Shown: positions 35,993-45,360, counted from the first letter of the stretch. The stretch is DNA of 64,000 bases from Brachybacterium paraconglomeratum (GCF_003994255.1 NZ_ML133851.1:124001-188000), one strand, 5' to 3'. Notes: generated by a model not told the origin, from the sequence alone. Numbers and translations are program-made.

Positions 35993-36745
35993 TCAGGTGC
36001 GGGCGTCGGCGCGCTCGAGCACGACGGTGTTCGCGGCTGCCAGGAGCGTGCTCAGCAGCAGACAGGCGGCGATGATCGCGGCGATCACGCCGGTGGTGAT
36101 GTCTCCGGTGTCGGCGAAGGTCGCCGTGCCCATCTGGGTCGCTCTCGACAGCGCCGCGTACGGGCTGATGAAGATCGCGGCATCAAGACCGACGACGAGC
36201 AGGAAGGCCGAGAACCCGGCCCCGAGGAAGGCGACGGCGACCGGTGGGGCGAAAGAGCGCATCTGCATCGACAGCCAGGACTGCAGCACGGCGACGGGAA
36301 CGCTGGCGAGGATGATGAGCAGGGAGATCGCGAGGTACTCCGGCGGCAGGAAGCCGGGCAGTCCGAAGCCGATCTTTCCCAGCGCCACGGTGGTGACCAC
36401 GGCGATGACCTGCATGATCGCGGCCAGGACGGAGATCACGGCAGCCTTGGCGATGACGATCGGCAGCGACGGCGTGGGTCCCGCCATCAGCGCATTCCAG
36501 TTGCTGCCGCGGTGCTCGGCTCGCCAGACCAGCGAGGCGAGGATCGCGATGCCCACAGAGAGTGGGAAGAGGCCGTAGAAGACGATCGAGCGCATCCACA
36601 GCGTGTGCCAGCCGTCTTCGAGGCCGCGGCCGTCGATGAGGGTCATGATCGACCCGGTGGCCACCAGCACGATGGGCAGCAGGACGACGACGGCCCAGCT
36701 CAGTGAGCGCTTGAGCTTCGAGAATTCTGCAGCGAGGGCGTTCAT
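35993..36745 (-). CDS. ABC-2 type permease, lantibiotic-immunity-like (subunit 2)
   Basis: A 250-aa permease with six hydrophobic segments. After the N-terminal NALAAEFSKLKRSLSW comes WRAEHRGSNWNALMAGPTPS, the cytoplasmic stretch typical of NisG/MutG-type immunity permeases. It abuts the second permease with one base between stop and start. Together with the ATPase upstream it should form an exporter that removes a membrane-active peptide or similar compound. The substrate is inferred from family resemblance only. Confidence 0.78.
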   Translation of the reverse strand: MNALAAEFSKLKRSLSWAVVVLLPIVLVATGSIMTLIDGRGLEDGWHTLWMRSIVFYGLFPLSVGIAILASLVWRAEHRGSNWNALMAGPTPSLPIVIAKAAVISVLAAIMQVIAVVTTVALGKIGFGLPGFLPPEYLAISLLIILASVPVAVLQSWLSMQMRSFAPPVAVAFLGAGFSAFLLVVGLDAAIFISPYAALSRATQMGTATFADTGDITTGVIAAIIAACLLLSTLLAAANTVVLERADART

Positions 36746-36746
36746 C

Positions 36747-37490
36747 TCAGGCCTCCTGACGGTCGAACGAGCGGGTGAACAGGGCGAAGATCGCGGCCGC
36801 GACGACAGCGAGGCCGAGGACGCTGAGATAGGACGGCGCGAAGCCGGCCAGCTGACCGTCGACGTAGCCGGCGGCAGCCGAGAGCGCGTAGTAGCCCCAC
36901 GGGGTCAGGTGCGCGATCCACGTCGGCACGGCCGTCGAGATGAGCGCGACGACGGCACCGAGCAGTCCGAGGCCGATGCCGACGAGCTGGTTCTCGACCC
37001 GGGCTGCGAGCACGACGTGCAGCGCCAGCAGCGCGAGACTCACGACAAGCAGACACGCGGTCAGGCCGAGCCAGCGTCCAGCCGGCCACGGGGCATCGAT
37101 ACCGACGGCGAGACCGACCGCGGCGAACGCGGCGCTGACGAGCACGGTGGCCCCGGCCACGAGGAGCCCGAGGGCCAGCAGCTTCGCCCGGCACAGACCG
37201 CCAGGCGTCACTCCCGACGTCGCCGACATCAGCCATCCGCCGCCCTGGTGCTCAGCGTCGACGAGACGGCTCGCGACGACCGCCAGCAGCAGGGGTGCGG
37301 CGAGGGTGAATCCCGACCCCATCCCCATGAGCAGCGTGTTCCATGACGATGCGCTGGTGCGGTCGAAGTCGGGGTTGAATACGGCGGCGTAGAGACCGAT
37401 GCCGGTGACGACGGCGAAGAGGACGGTGACGAGGAGAACGACGTGCAGGTGCCGCATCTTGGCGAACTCGTTGACGACGATGGCGCTCAC
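36747..37490 (-). CDS. ABC-2 type permease, lantibiotic-immunity-like (subunit 1)
   Basis: A 247-aa permease with six hydrophobic segments and VDAEHQGGGWLMSATSGVTP, the counterpart of the EHR/NxW stretch in NisE/MutE-type proteins. The start overlaps the ATPase stop by four bases. It pairs with the following permease. Confidence 0.78.
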   Translation of the reverse strand: MSAIVVNEFAKMRHLHVVLLVTVLFAVVTGIGLYAAVFNPDFDRTSASSWNTLLMGMGSGFTLAAPLLLAVVASRLVDAEHQGGGWLMSATSGVTPGGLCRAKLLALGLLVAGATVLVSAAFAAVGLAVGIDAPWPAGRWLGLTACLLVVSLALLALHVVLAARVENQLVGIGLGLLGAVVALISTAVPTWIAHLTPWGYYALSAAAGYVDGQLAGFAPSYLSVLGLAVVAAAIFALFTRSFDRQEA

Positions 37491-38395
37491 AGTCCGCCTC
37501 CTGCCGTCAGGCCCATGAAGACGGACTCGAGCGTCTGCTCATCGCGCCGGACGCCGTGGACGCCGATGCCCTCGGCCACCAGACCCGTGACGATGCCGGC
37601 TGTCGCCTCATCGCTGTCGACGCCGGCCAGTCGGACGGTCGCATCCTCCAGGCGTGCGCCGTGAGCACGGGCGAGCATGGACTGCGCGCGGCGCGGATCC
37701 GAGCAGTCGATGAGCAGGTCGGGGGTGGCAGCGCTGAAGAGCTCGGCTCGGGTGCCTTGGAAGATCATCCGGCCCTGGCTGAGGATGCCGAGGACCGTGG
37801 CGGTCTTGTCGACCTCGCCGAGCAGGTGGGAGGAGACCATGACGGTCACTCCCCCATCGGCGAGGCGGCGCAGCAGCTCCCGGATCTCCTCGATGCCGGC
37901 GGGGTCGAGGCCATTGGTCGGCTCGTCGAGGATGAGCAGCTTCGGCTGCCGGGCCAGAGCCATGGCGATGCCCAGGCGCTGCTTCATGCCCAGCGAGTAC
38001 TCGCGCACTCGCTTGCCCATCTGGTCCTGCATCCGCACGGTCTTGACCGCGAAGTCGACCTGGGCGTCGTCGAGGCCGAGCAGGCGCTGGACGATGCGCA
38101 TGTTCTCCGCACCGGTCAGGTGCGCATACCCGGGTGGGGACTCGATGAGCGAGCCGATGCTGCCCAGCAGCTGCCGCCGGGTGCTCCGGTTCATCGGCTG
38201 GCCCAGCACCTCGACCTCGCCGCCGGTGGGGCGGATGAGCGAGAGCAGCATCTTCATGGTCGTCGACTTGCCCGAGCCGTTGGGCCCGAGGAAGCCGTAG
38301 ACGCTGCCTTCGGGGATGCGCAGGTCGAGACCGTCGACGACGGTTCTGCCGCCGTAGACCTTGGTGAGGTTCGAAGATTCGACGATGAAGGACAT
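37487..38395 (-). CDS. ABC transporter ATPase (immunity-type)
   Basis: A 302-aa ATPase. Walker A is GPNGSGKST, the signature is YSLGMKQRLGIAMAL, and Walker B is LLILDEPTNGLDP followed by SSHLL with the switch His. The C-terminal 80 residues form the extension usual in ABC-2 exporters of the NisF/BcrA type. It is first in the exporter operon, 92 bp downstream of the response regulator on the same strand, so the two-component system probably controls it. Confidence 0.92.
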   Translation of the reverse strand: MSFIVESSNLTKVYGGRTVVDGLDLRIPEGSVYGFLGPNGSGKSTTMKMLLSLIRPTGGEVEVLGQPMNRSTRRQLLGSIGSLIESPPGYAHLTGAENMRIVQRLLGLDDAQVDFAVKTVRMQDQMGKRVREYSLGMKQRLGIAMALARQPKLLILDEPTNGLDPAGIEEIRELLRRLADGGVTVMVSSHLLGEVDKTATVLGILSQGRMIFQGTRAELFSAATPDLLIDCSDPRRAQSMLARAHGARLEDATVRLAGVDSDEATAGIVTGLVAEGIGVHGVRRDEQTLESVFMGLTAGGGL

Positions 38396-38487
38396 GCCTC
38401 CACCCTCGCGAGGATTGACGGCGGTGTCGTCTGCCGAGGCGACTATCTTCGGCTAGTCGATTCGCACTACGCCGGGCTGGTTCCAGC

Positions 38488-39162
38488 TCAGGTGGCGGGC
38501 GGGACCAGGCCGAGGCGGTGTGCGAGAACGACGGCTTGGACCCGGTCGCGCAGCTGGAGCTTGGTGAGGATGCGCTGCACGTGCACGCGCGCGGTGTTCT
38601 CCGAGATGACCAGCTCCGCAGCGATCTCCGCGTTGGACAGTCCCCGACCTGTGCACACGAGCACCTCCCGCTCACGCGCGGTGAGCTCTTCGAGCCGCTC
38701 GTCCGGGGCAGAACCTCCGGCCGCAGGACGCTGCGCTGCGAAGCGGTCGAGCAGACGCTTCGTCGTCGACGGCGCGACGACGGCATCGCCGGCGTGCACA
38801 TGGCGGATGGCTGCGGCGAGCTCCTCGAGCGGGGCGTCCTTGAGCAGGAAGCCCGAGGCCCCGGCCTGGATCGCGTCGTAGGCGTGCTCGTCGAGATCGA
38901 AGGTCGTCAGCACCAGCACCCGCGGCCCGCCAGCCTCGCGGATCCGCCGTGTGGCTTCGACGCCGTCCATACGCGGCATCCGCACGTCCATGAGCACGAC
39001 ATCGACCTCAAGGTCGGCCAGCATCTCGAGCGCAGCCTGGCCGTCTTCGGCATCGGCGACGACCTCGAACTCCGGACGGGTGCTCAGCACCATGCGGAAA
39101 CCGGTGCGGTACATCTCCTGGTCATCGACCAGCATCAGCCGGATCGGTGCGTCATCGCTCAT
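38488..39162 (-). CDS. NarL/LuxR-type response regulator
   Basis: A 224-aa regulator with a receiver domain (LMLVDDQEMYRTGF; phosphoacceptor Asp in VVLMDVRMPRMDG; Lys in FLLKDAP) and a C-terminal LuxR helix-turn-helix (LTAREREVLVCTGRGLSNAEIAAELVISENTARVHVQRIL). It overlaps the kinase gene by four bases. Likely target is the adjacent exporter operon. Confidence 0.95.
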   Translation of the reverse strand: MSDDAPIRLMLVDDQEMYRTGFRMVLSTRPEFEVVADAEDGQAALEMLADLEVDVVLMDVRMPRMDGVEATRRIREAGGPRVLVLTTFDLDEHAYDAIQAGASGFLLKDAPLEELAAAIRHVHAGDAVVAPSTTKRLLDRFAAQRPAAGGSAPDERLEELTAREREVLVCTGRGLSNAEIAAELVISENTARVHVQRILTKLQLRDRVQAVVLAHRLGLVPPAT

Positions 39163-40409
39163 CGCTCATCTCCGATCGGCAAGACGGCGTGGACCTTGAA
39201 CCCGCCATCGGATCGGGGGCCTGCCTCCAGCGATCCGCCGTAGGCGCTGGCCCGCTCCCGCATGCCGACGAGGCCGTGTCCGGTCGTCCAGGGGACCTCA
39301 GCCGCGCTGCCGGTGGCCGCCGGAGAGCCGTCGTCGACGATGCGCAGCGAGAGCTCGGTCGCGGCATAGGAGAGGGTCACCGTAACCACGCTCAGCAACG
39401 GCCCGCCGTGCTTGCGCGCGTTCGTCAATGACTCCTGCACGATCCGATAGGCGGCCAGATCCAGACCCGCTGGCAGCGCGACCGGCTCCCCTTCAATGTG
39501 GAGGTCCACGCGCAGGCCCGTCTGCCGTGTCTCTTCCACTAGTCGGTCGAGACGGCCGAGGCCAGGCTGCGGAGACCGCGACGCGCTGCTGTCGTCGCGG
39601 AGCACATCGAGCATCCGACGCATCTCCCCCATCGCATCGCGCCCGGTGTCACGCACCCGCTCCATCGCGTGTCCGGCCTGCTCAGGACTCGAGGCCACCG
39701 TCTGCGCCGCACCATCAGCCATGACGACCATCGTGCCGAGGCTGTGCGAGACGATGTCGTGGATCTCGCGGGCGATGCGCGCCCGTTCCTCGGCCGCAGC
39801 GATCGCCTCTCGCGCATCGCGTTCGCGCGCGAGTTGATCGGCGCGCTCCTGCAGAGCCTCCGTATGCCCGCGGCGCGATTGCGCCAGCAGCCCGAGGGTC
39901 GCAAGGAAGAATCCTGCGAGGACCAGGACACCGACCTCGCCGATCCGCACATACTCCTTCGCCAACAGCGGCTGCGCCGCGACCACGACCCACAGACCCG
40001 CCAGCGCTGCAGCCAAGAGGGCGGTCCGCCACCCAAACCGGGCTCCGACGAAGTAGAGCAGCAGACCGAGAACTACCAGAGGCGCGGGCGAAAGCCCCAC
40101 GCCGAGCACCACATATCCCCACGCTCCGGCGTAGACGAGAACCGGGACGACCCACGGACCCCTGCGGCGGAACACGTACGCCGTGCACAGCGCCGACGAC
40201 AGCACCAGGGCGACGATGAGTAGAGGAACCGACAGGACGCCCAGCCCGACGTGCTGGACCACGAGGTTCATCGAGTCGTACAGGAACAGCGCCATCGCGA
40301 CCGCGACGCTGATGACGGTCGCATGCCGCTCGGCCCACAGGCCGAAAGGCGTTCCCGCAAGGGCAGCACGTCGGCGGCTTGTCGACTGGACTGTCCTCGT
40401 CACGCTCAT
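39159..40409 (-). CDS. NarL-system sensor histidine kinase
   Basis: A 416-aa kinase. Four to six membrane helices occupy about residues 28-180 with very short outside loops, so the signal is probably sensed within the membrane. The HisKA_3 phosphorylation segment is ERARIAREIHDIVSHSLG, and the ATP-binding domain carries ESLTNARKHG (N box) and GHGLVGMRERA (G box). Such loop-poor kinases next to peptide exporters often respond to the exported compound or to the transporter itself. Confidence 0.93.
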   Translation of the reverse strand: MSVTRTVQSTSRRRAALAGTPFGLWAERHATVISVAVAMALFLYDSMNLVVQHVGLGVLSVPLLIVALVLSSALCTAYVFRRRGPWVVPVLVYAGAWGYVVLGVGLSPAPLVVLGLLLYFVGARFGWRTALLAAALAGLWVVVAAQPLLAKEYVRIGEVGVLVLAGFFLATLGLLAQSRRGHTEALQERADQLARERDAREAIAAAEERARIAREIHDIVSHSLGTMVVMADGAAQTVASSPEQAGHAMERVRDTGRDAMGEMRRMLDVLRDDSSASRSPQPGLGRLDRLVEETRQTGLRVDLHIEGEPVALPAGLDLAAYRIVQESLTNARKHGGPLLSVVTVTLSYAATELSLRIVDDGSPAATGSAAEVPWTTGHGLVGMRERASAYGGSLEAGPRSDGGFKVHAVLPIGDER

Positions 40410-40444
40410 ACCACCTGATTTTACGGTGGTGCCTGAGCTCGAAA

Positions 40445-40651
40445 TCAGTCGGTGCCGCGGATCTGCTCGAACTCCGCCTCCGCGGTCTGCGCCTCCTCAC
40501 GGAGCAGGTCAACGAGCTGCTGTGCCGTCCGAGCGGGGTCCTCGGCCAGCAACTCGGCCGCACGACCGGCGGCGTATTTCTTACCGGCGTGGTTGATGCC
40601 GGCATTGAGTTCGCGGTCGGTGAAGAGGTCCTGAACTGACATGGTGCCCAT
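40445..40651 (-). CDS. Small acidic helical protein, unknown
   Basis: A 68-aa ORF, MGTMSVQDLFTDRELNAGIN at its start, rich in Ala, Glu and Arg and predicted mostly helical. The size and charge would suit an antitoxin or regulatory peptide but no fold was recognised. It lies 35 bp upstream of the kinase gene on the same strand. Start could be the ATG at 40642. Confidence 0.5.
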   Translation of the reverse strand: MGTMSVQDLFTDRELNAGINHAGKKYAAGRAAELLAEDPARTAQQLVDLLREEAQTAEAEFEQIRGTD

Positions 40652-40724
40652 GGCTCAACCGTACGTCGGCACTCCTGGTGTCGACCATCGACCACCCGTC
40701 GCGACGCCACCTAGAATCGTGGCC

Positions 40725-40853
40725 ATGGATCACGAACCGGCCTGGATGGACGCTCTGACACCATCCGACCGCGAGGCCTGCCTTCGCGATCTCGAAGCGG
40801 CCGCGGGCACCGACCGCTTCGACGAAGTGCAGCGTTCGTGGGTGGTGTCATAG
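40725..40853 (+). pseudogene. Short ORF probably cut by the IS30 insertion
   Basis: A 42-residue ORF (MDHEPAWMDALTPSDREACL at the start) with a TAGAAT -10-like box 13 bp upstream. It ends where the IS30-type sequence begins, so it is probably the first part of a longer protein. Family not recognised; the acidic, helical start is reminiscent of small DUF6247-like proteins. Confidence 0.4.
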
Positions 40854-40898
40854 CGTCGAAGCAACACTCCCGGTCGGCGGGGGTCTGATCGGTGGAGT

Positions 40899-42074
40899 GT
40901 GCGGATGGCGCGGGTGGGGTTGTCGTTCAGTGACAGGTCGGAGATCTCGACGGCCTCGAAAGCGGGCTGGTCGGTGCGGAGGATCGCCCGTCACCTGGGG
41001 CGTTGCCCGTCGGTCATCTCGCGGGAGCTTCACCGGAACTCGACGAAGACCCGCGGCTACCAGGCCGTGACCGCAGACGTCAGAGCGCAGCGTCGGCGGG
41101 CTCGCCCGCAGCAGCGGAAGGTCGCGGGGGATCCGGTGCTGCAGGCGAGGGTGGACGCCGACCTGGCCGCGTCGTGGACGCCGAACGAGATAGCGGGCCG
41201 GTTGCGTCTGGAGGCGACAGACCCGACCGTTGAACGCATGGCGAACTCTCCTGACGCACGCGGCCGAACCGTCTCCGGTGAGGCTATCTACCAGTACATC
41301 TACGCAATCCCGAAGGGTGAGCTCGCCCGCAAGGGCATCTTCCTGCAGTCCAAGCGGACCAAGCGCCGACCACGTACGACCGGGCGGACGCGCGGTGGCC
41401 CAATCGTAGGTATGGTCCCGATCGCGGAGCGAGGTGAGGACGCCGCCCAGCGTCGGGTGCCGGGGCACTGGGAGGGTGACCTGATCATCGGGAAGAACGG
41501 CACCTCGTGCGCGGCGACGCTGGTGGAGCGGATGAGCGGGTTCACCGGGCTGCTGGCCCTGCCCACGGAGACGTTGCCGAGGAAGCACGCGAACCCGATC
41601 AAGCGTCTGACCGCACTGGCACACGCTCTGGCCGCCGACGGCCTGGTACCGGACGCCGGCCAACTCGCTCATGAGCGTCTGCACGGCGTACTGAACGGTC
41701 TTGCCGCTCAGCACCCGAAGGAGCTTGCCAAGGCTCAGGAGGCGGTGCTCACGGTGGCCGGAGGAACTGTTCGCGGTCATCACGGTCTGCGTACTGATGA
41801 CACCTGGTCCGAAGATGCCGACGATCGGGCGATCCAGGAGGCGTACCGGCACGGAGCCCGGAACATCACCCCGGACGTGGCACGCACCTACATTGACCAC
41901 CTCGCCGAAGATGCCGACGACGAGGACGTACTGCGAGACGCCCACGTGCGCGTGGCTGCACTGGCGATGCTTCCGCAGACGCGCCCGAAGCTGGACGAGG
42001 CCGCAGACGCGCTGTCAGCCGAGTGGCTTAGCCTCGAGATTTCACGGGGGTGCGGTCTTGGAGGGTGGACCTGA
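40899..42074 (+). pseudogene. IS30-family transposase fused to an unrelated C-terminus
   Basis: Residues about 1-226 are IS30 transposase: the helix-turn-helix (KAGWSVRRIARHLGRCPSVI), the RGY...Y linker, and VPGHWEGDLIIGKNG with the first catalytic Asp. From about nucleotide 41575 onward (KHANPIKRLTALAHALAADG) the frame continues into a helical, Asp/Ala-rich sequence unlike IS30, lacking the second Asp and the Glu. The last residues run into the IS1380 terminus at 42032. A deletion joined the two in frame. The transposase is inactive; whether the fusion has a function is unknown. Confidence 0.8.
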
Positions 42075-43734
42075 TAGCGAAAGGCGCTCCTGGCCAGGGA
42101 TAATACGGGTTGTCGAGACTCGCATTCATCCACTGGAAGGAGCACCTTTCAGGTGTCCCACCCTACCTTGTTCTACTACCCTCGTCCGCGCGTCGACATC
42201 GCTGAGGTCCCGGCGGTCTCGCACGCCGGCGCGGTGCTGCTGACCGAAACGATCCACGCCACCGGCCTGGCCGCTTCACTGCGGGAAGCGTTGACGCCGT
42301 GGACGAAGCCGCTGGCCGAGCATCACGCCTCGAAGGTGCTGCTGGATCTCGCCATGACGCTCGCGGTGGGCGGGGAAGTCGCCCGCGACACTGACCTGCT
42401 GCGGTGCGAACCGGGCCTGTTCGGTGACGTCGCCTCGACGCCGACGATCTCCCGCATGCTCACCACACTCGCCGAGGACACACCTGCCGTGATCGAGGCG
42501 ATCTCGACAGCCCGTCGGACCGCGCGTGAACGGGCCTGGGCCCTGGCCGGGAACGCATCCCCCGCCGAGGGCGTCAGTGCGAAGGACCCGCTGGTCATCG
42601 ACCTCGACGCCACCCTGATCAATGTCCATAGCGAGAAAGAGCAGGCCGCCCCGACGTTCAAACGCGGCTTCGGCTACCACCCCTTGTGCGCGTTCCTCGA
42701 CCACGGCCAGACCGGGACCGGTGAACCGCTGGCAATCCACCTCCGCCCCGGCAACGCCGGCTCCAACACGGCCGCTGATCACATCAGCGTGACGCGTGAG
42801 GCTCTTGCCCAGCTCCCACCGGGTCTGCTTTTCTCCGGTGGACGGGGCTCGAAGAAGATCCTTATCCGCACCGATGGGGCCGGCGGCACCAAGGACTTCA
42901 TCCAGTGGCTGAACACACGGCGGCTGGCCTACTCGGTCGGGTTCTCCCTCCCCGCCAACACCCCTGACCTGCTGAAACGGATCGATGAGGCGAAGGCGTG
43001 GACTCCCGCCTATGACGGTGATGACGACGGGCTCCGCGACGGGGCGTTCGTGGCGGAGCTGACCGGGCTGCTGGACCTTTCCGGCTGGCCCGAGGGGATG
43101 CGGGTGATCGTGCGCAAGGAGCGTCCTCATCCTGGGGCGCAGCTGCGGATCACCGATCACGAGGGCATGCGCATCACCGCATTCGCGACCAACGCCCCAC
43201 GCGGACAGCTGCCCGTCCTGGAGCTGCGGCACCGCCGCCGCGCCCGGTGCGAGGACCGGATTCGTAACGCAAAGGACATGGGCCTGCTGAAGTTTCCGCT
43301 GCAGTCCTTCGCGCAGAACCAGCTCTGGTGCCAAGTCGTCCACCTCGCCTCCGAGCTTGTTGCCTGGATGCAGACCATCGCCTTCACCAGTGACGACGCC
43401 AGGAAGTGGGAGCCCAAACGGCTTCGAGCGCGGTTGTTCGAGGTCCCTGCGACCCTGGTGCGCCGCTGCCGGCACAAGGTCCTCCACCTCGCCCAGCACG
43501 CTCCCGAAGCCGTGAGGGTCCTGAGCGGCGTCAACCGGCTCCGCACCGCCGTCGCGCAGACCTGAGTGGCGAGCCCACCCGTCCCTACGACCCCCAGCAC
43601 CTTCTCGGGAGTGGAACCCGACCGCCCGCAACGGACACTGCGCCGATCTGTCACGCCCGCATGCCAGAATCAGCAGCTGAACGCCGGCAACGACGCCGAA
43701 CGCCCCCGCTCACCAGCCCGACGAAACATCGAGG
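42032..43734 (+). mobile_element. Complete IS1380-family insertion sequence
   Basis: A 1703-bp element with terminal inverted repeats (CCTCGAGATTTCACGG left; complement of CCTCGATGTTTCGTCGG right), one transposase gene and the RBS-sequestering leader repeat. The left flank is TTAG and the right flank CTAA, so its own direct duplication is not preserved, consistent with being the right part of the composite. Confidence 0.9.
42153..43565 (+). CDS. IS1380-family transposase
   Basis: A 470-aa DDE transposase, full length for the family. Catalytic candidates are D in LVIDLDATL, D in ILIRTDGAGGT and E in RARCEDRIRNAKDMGL (the YREK-like IS4 superfamily signature). The GTG start follows AAGGAG, which lies inside the leader inverted repeat, so translation should be low when transcription enters from outside. 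Confidence 0.93.
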   Translation: MSHPTLFYYPRPRVDIAEVPAVSHAGAVLLTETIHATGLAASLREALTPWTKPLAEHHASKVLLDLAMTLAVGGEVARDTDLLRCEPGLFGDVASTPTISRMLTTLAEDTPAVIEAISTARRTARERAWALAGNASPAEGVSAKDPLVIDLDATLINVHSEKEQAAPTFKRGFGYHPLCAFLDHGQTGTGEPLAIHLRPGNAGSNTAADHISVTREALAQLPPGLLFSGGRGSKKILIRTDGAGGTKDFIQWLNTRRLAYSVGFSLPANTPDLLKRIDEAKAWTPAYDGDDDGLRDGAFVAELTGLLDLSGWPEGMRVIVRKERPHPGAQLRITDHEGMRITAFATNAPRGQLPVLELRHRRRARCEDRIRNAKDMGLLKFPLQSFAQNQLWCQVVHLASELVAWMQTIAFTSDDARKWEPKRLRARLFEVPATLVRRCRHKVLHLAQHAPEAVRVLSGVNRLRTAVAQT

Positions 43735-44036
43735 CTAACCCCGTATCGCCGGGCCACTCGCTCGTGATCCCCGTCCGCGAGATCACGACCTGGTTCGATG
43801 CCACGCTGGAAGAGTGGGAATCAGCTCTGCGCATCGTTGCCGCCGTAAAGGAACAACTCGACGAGGCCCTCGCGCCCGATGGCTATAACGTCGGCTTCAA
43901 TGCGGGGCAAGCCGCAGGTCAGACGGTCTTTCACGCACACATTCATGTGATCCCGCGGTTCGCGGGTGACGTAGAGAACCCTGTTGGCGGAGTGCGACAT
44001 GCGGTCGTCGGGCGCGGTCATTACGACGCTGGCTGA
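43735..44036 (+). pseudogene. 3' fragment of the interrupted HIT-family gene
   Basis: After the CTAA duplication the frame reads PVSPGHSLVIPVREITTWFD and carries the histidine triad HAHIHVIPR, then ends VGRGHYDAG. Together with 34884-34972 it makes a complete HIT nucleotide-hydrolase-like protein of about 128 residues. The upstream in-frame codons visible here lie within IS1380. Confidence 0.88.
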
Positions 44037-44099
44037 CCGGTCGCGCGCTAGGCACGGGGCAGAACTGGCTGCCGCGGACGAGGGCGCTGTGTCCATCTC

Positions 44100-44198
44100 G
44101 AGGAATCTGACAACTTAACGAGAACCCGCGCACTTGCCGCGCTTGTTACGCCGCAGGTCAGATAGCTCTGCTCCTGACAGATCGCGCGAGAACCTACA
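44100..44198 (-). repeat. Internal right end R1 of the large Tn7-like element
   Basis: A 99-bp right end with inverted sites CTGACAACTTAACGAGAA (44107-44124) and a terminal CTGACAGATCGCGCGAGAA followed by CCTACA. Its length and layout are identical to those of the outer right end at 45361-45459. It is followed by the spacer TCCCC and a new left end. Confidence 0.85.
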
Positions 44199-44465
44199 TC
44201 CCCTGTAGGTTCTCGCCCAACTTGGCCAGTTCTCACTCTCTTGGCCAGTGCATGCCAGATTTATCGCCGAGCTGTCAGACGGGCGCGATGGCCCTGTCGG
44301 TGGATGCGAGGAACCGTCGCCGCGGGCTCCCCCAAAGCCCAGCTCGCATGGTGGCTCGGACGAGGAAACGCATGGACTGGAAGAAGTCGACCTAGGCATA
44401 CTCGAGTGCGTACTGCCCACTCGGCCCGTGAGCAGAGACAAAACATTGCCGTCGAGGGAGCCTGC

Positions 44466-45335
44466 ATGCCTGACATCACCGCTGATCTGGTCGCCGAACT
44501 CGTCGCCCGCCACGTTCCTGCGCTTGCGGGGTTGCCAGTGACGCCGGTGGCACGCCAGGGCTGGGACAACCGCACCTTCCGGATCCAGGACACCCATTGC
44601 GCGCGCCTGCCGAGCGCCGATGGCTACTCTGCGGGGGTCGAGAAGGAGGACCACGTGCTTCCCCTCCTCGCGCCTCACCTGCCAGTAGCGATTCCCGAAG
44701 TGGTGGCTTCAGTTCCCCCGTCATCCGATTTCGGACGCCCGTGGACCGTGCGCCGATGGCTGAGCGGCCGCACCCCTGACGAGTGTCCAGATCTGGACCG
44801 CACCCAATTCGCCCACGACCTCGGAGTCGCCCTCCGTGCACTGCGCGAGGCTCCGACCGACGGCGGACCGTGGGCCGGGCGCCATACCTACTTTCGCGGC
44901 TGCCACCCCAGCGTCTACGCCGATGAGGTGCAGCGCACGCTGACCCGCGAGCTGCCGGTGGACGCCACGCAGTGCCGCGACCTGTGGCTGAACGGTCTCG
45001 ACTCCGCCTGGGAGGGAGAGCCGGTCTGGTTTCACGGCGACATGGCCGTCGGCAACGTGCTGGTAGACCGCGGCAGACTCAGCGCCGTCATCGACTTCGG
45101 CCAGTGTGGCGTCGGCGATCCTGCCTGCGACCTGACCATCGCCTGGACCTACTTTCGAGGCACGGAGCGTCAGGTCTTCGCCGAGGCTGTCAATCTGGAC
45201 GCGGACACTTGGCGTCGCGCCCGGGCGTGGGCGCTGTGGAAGTCACTGATCCAGCTGGAGAGTCCGGGCGATGCGCTGCACTCGATCCACAACGATGCGC
45301 TTCTCGAGATCCTCGCGGACCCAGTGGTCCGCTGA
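44466..45335 (+). CDS. APH/choline-kinase-family phosphotransferase (cargo)
   Basis: A 289-aa kinase-fold phosphotransferase. The ATP lobe has GWDNRTFRIQDTHCARLPS; the catalytic loop is WFHGDMAVGNVLV (HGDxxxxN) and the metal site is VIDFGQCGVGDPACDL. This is the family of aminoglycoside and macrolide phosphotransferases, which inactivate drugs by ATP-dependent phosphorylation, but many members act on other small molecules. The ATG follows GAGGGAG. Its position as sole gene between transposon ends favours a selectable role such as resistance; the substrate is unknown. Confidence 0.85.
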   Translation: MPDITADLVAELVARHVPALAGLPVTPVARQGWDNRTFRIQDTHCARLPSADGYSAGVEKEDHVLPLLAPHLPVAIPEVVASVPPSSDFGRPWTVRRWLSGRTPDECPDLDRTQFAHDLGVALRALREAPTDGGPWAGRHTYFRGCHPSVYADEVQRTLTRELPVDATQCRDLWLNGLDSAWEGEPVWFHGDMAVGNVLVDRGRLSAVIDFGQCGVGDPACDLTIAWTYFRGTERQVFAEAVNLDADTWRRARAWALWKSLIQLESPGDALHSIHNDALLEILADPVVR

Positions 45336-45360
45336 CGAGGCTTGGCGAGTCCGCACCGCT

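Larger units (their letters stand above)
34973..43734. mobile_element. IS1380-bounded composite inserted in the HIT gene
   Basis: The outer ends are IS1380-type termini (CCTCGAGATTTC at 34973 and the complement of CCTCGATGTTTC at 43734), and CTAA is duplicated on each side (34969-34972 and 43735-43738). The left IS copy is truncated, the right copy is complete, and both point the same way. Between them lie a DUF4190-like gene, an ABC transporter, a two-component system, two small ORFs and an IS30 fusion. The HIT reading frame continues exactly across the insertion. It may have moved as a unit or formed by recombination between IS copies. Confidence 0.8.

Noticed and set aside
44204-44465. Small ORFs between L2 and the phosphotransferase
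   Set aside because: They overlap the terminal repeats, lack ribosome sites and have no recognisable motif.
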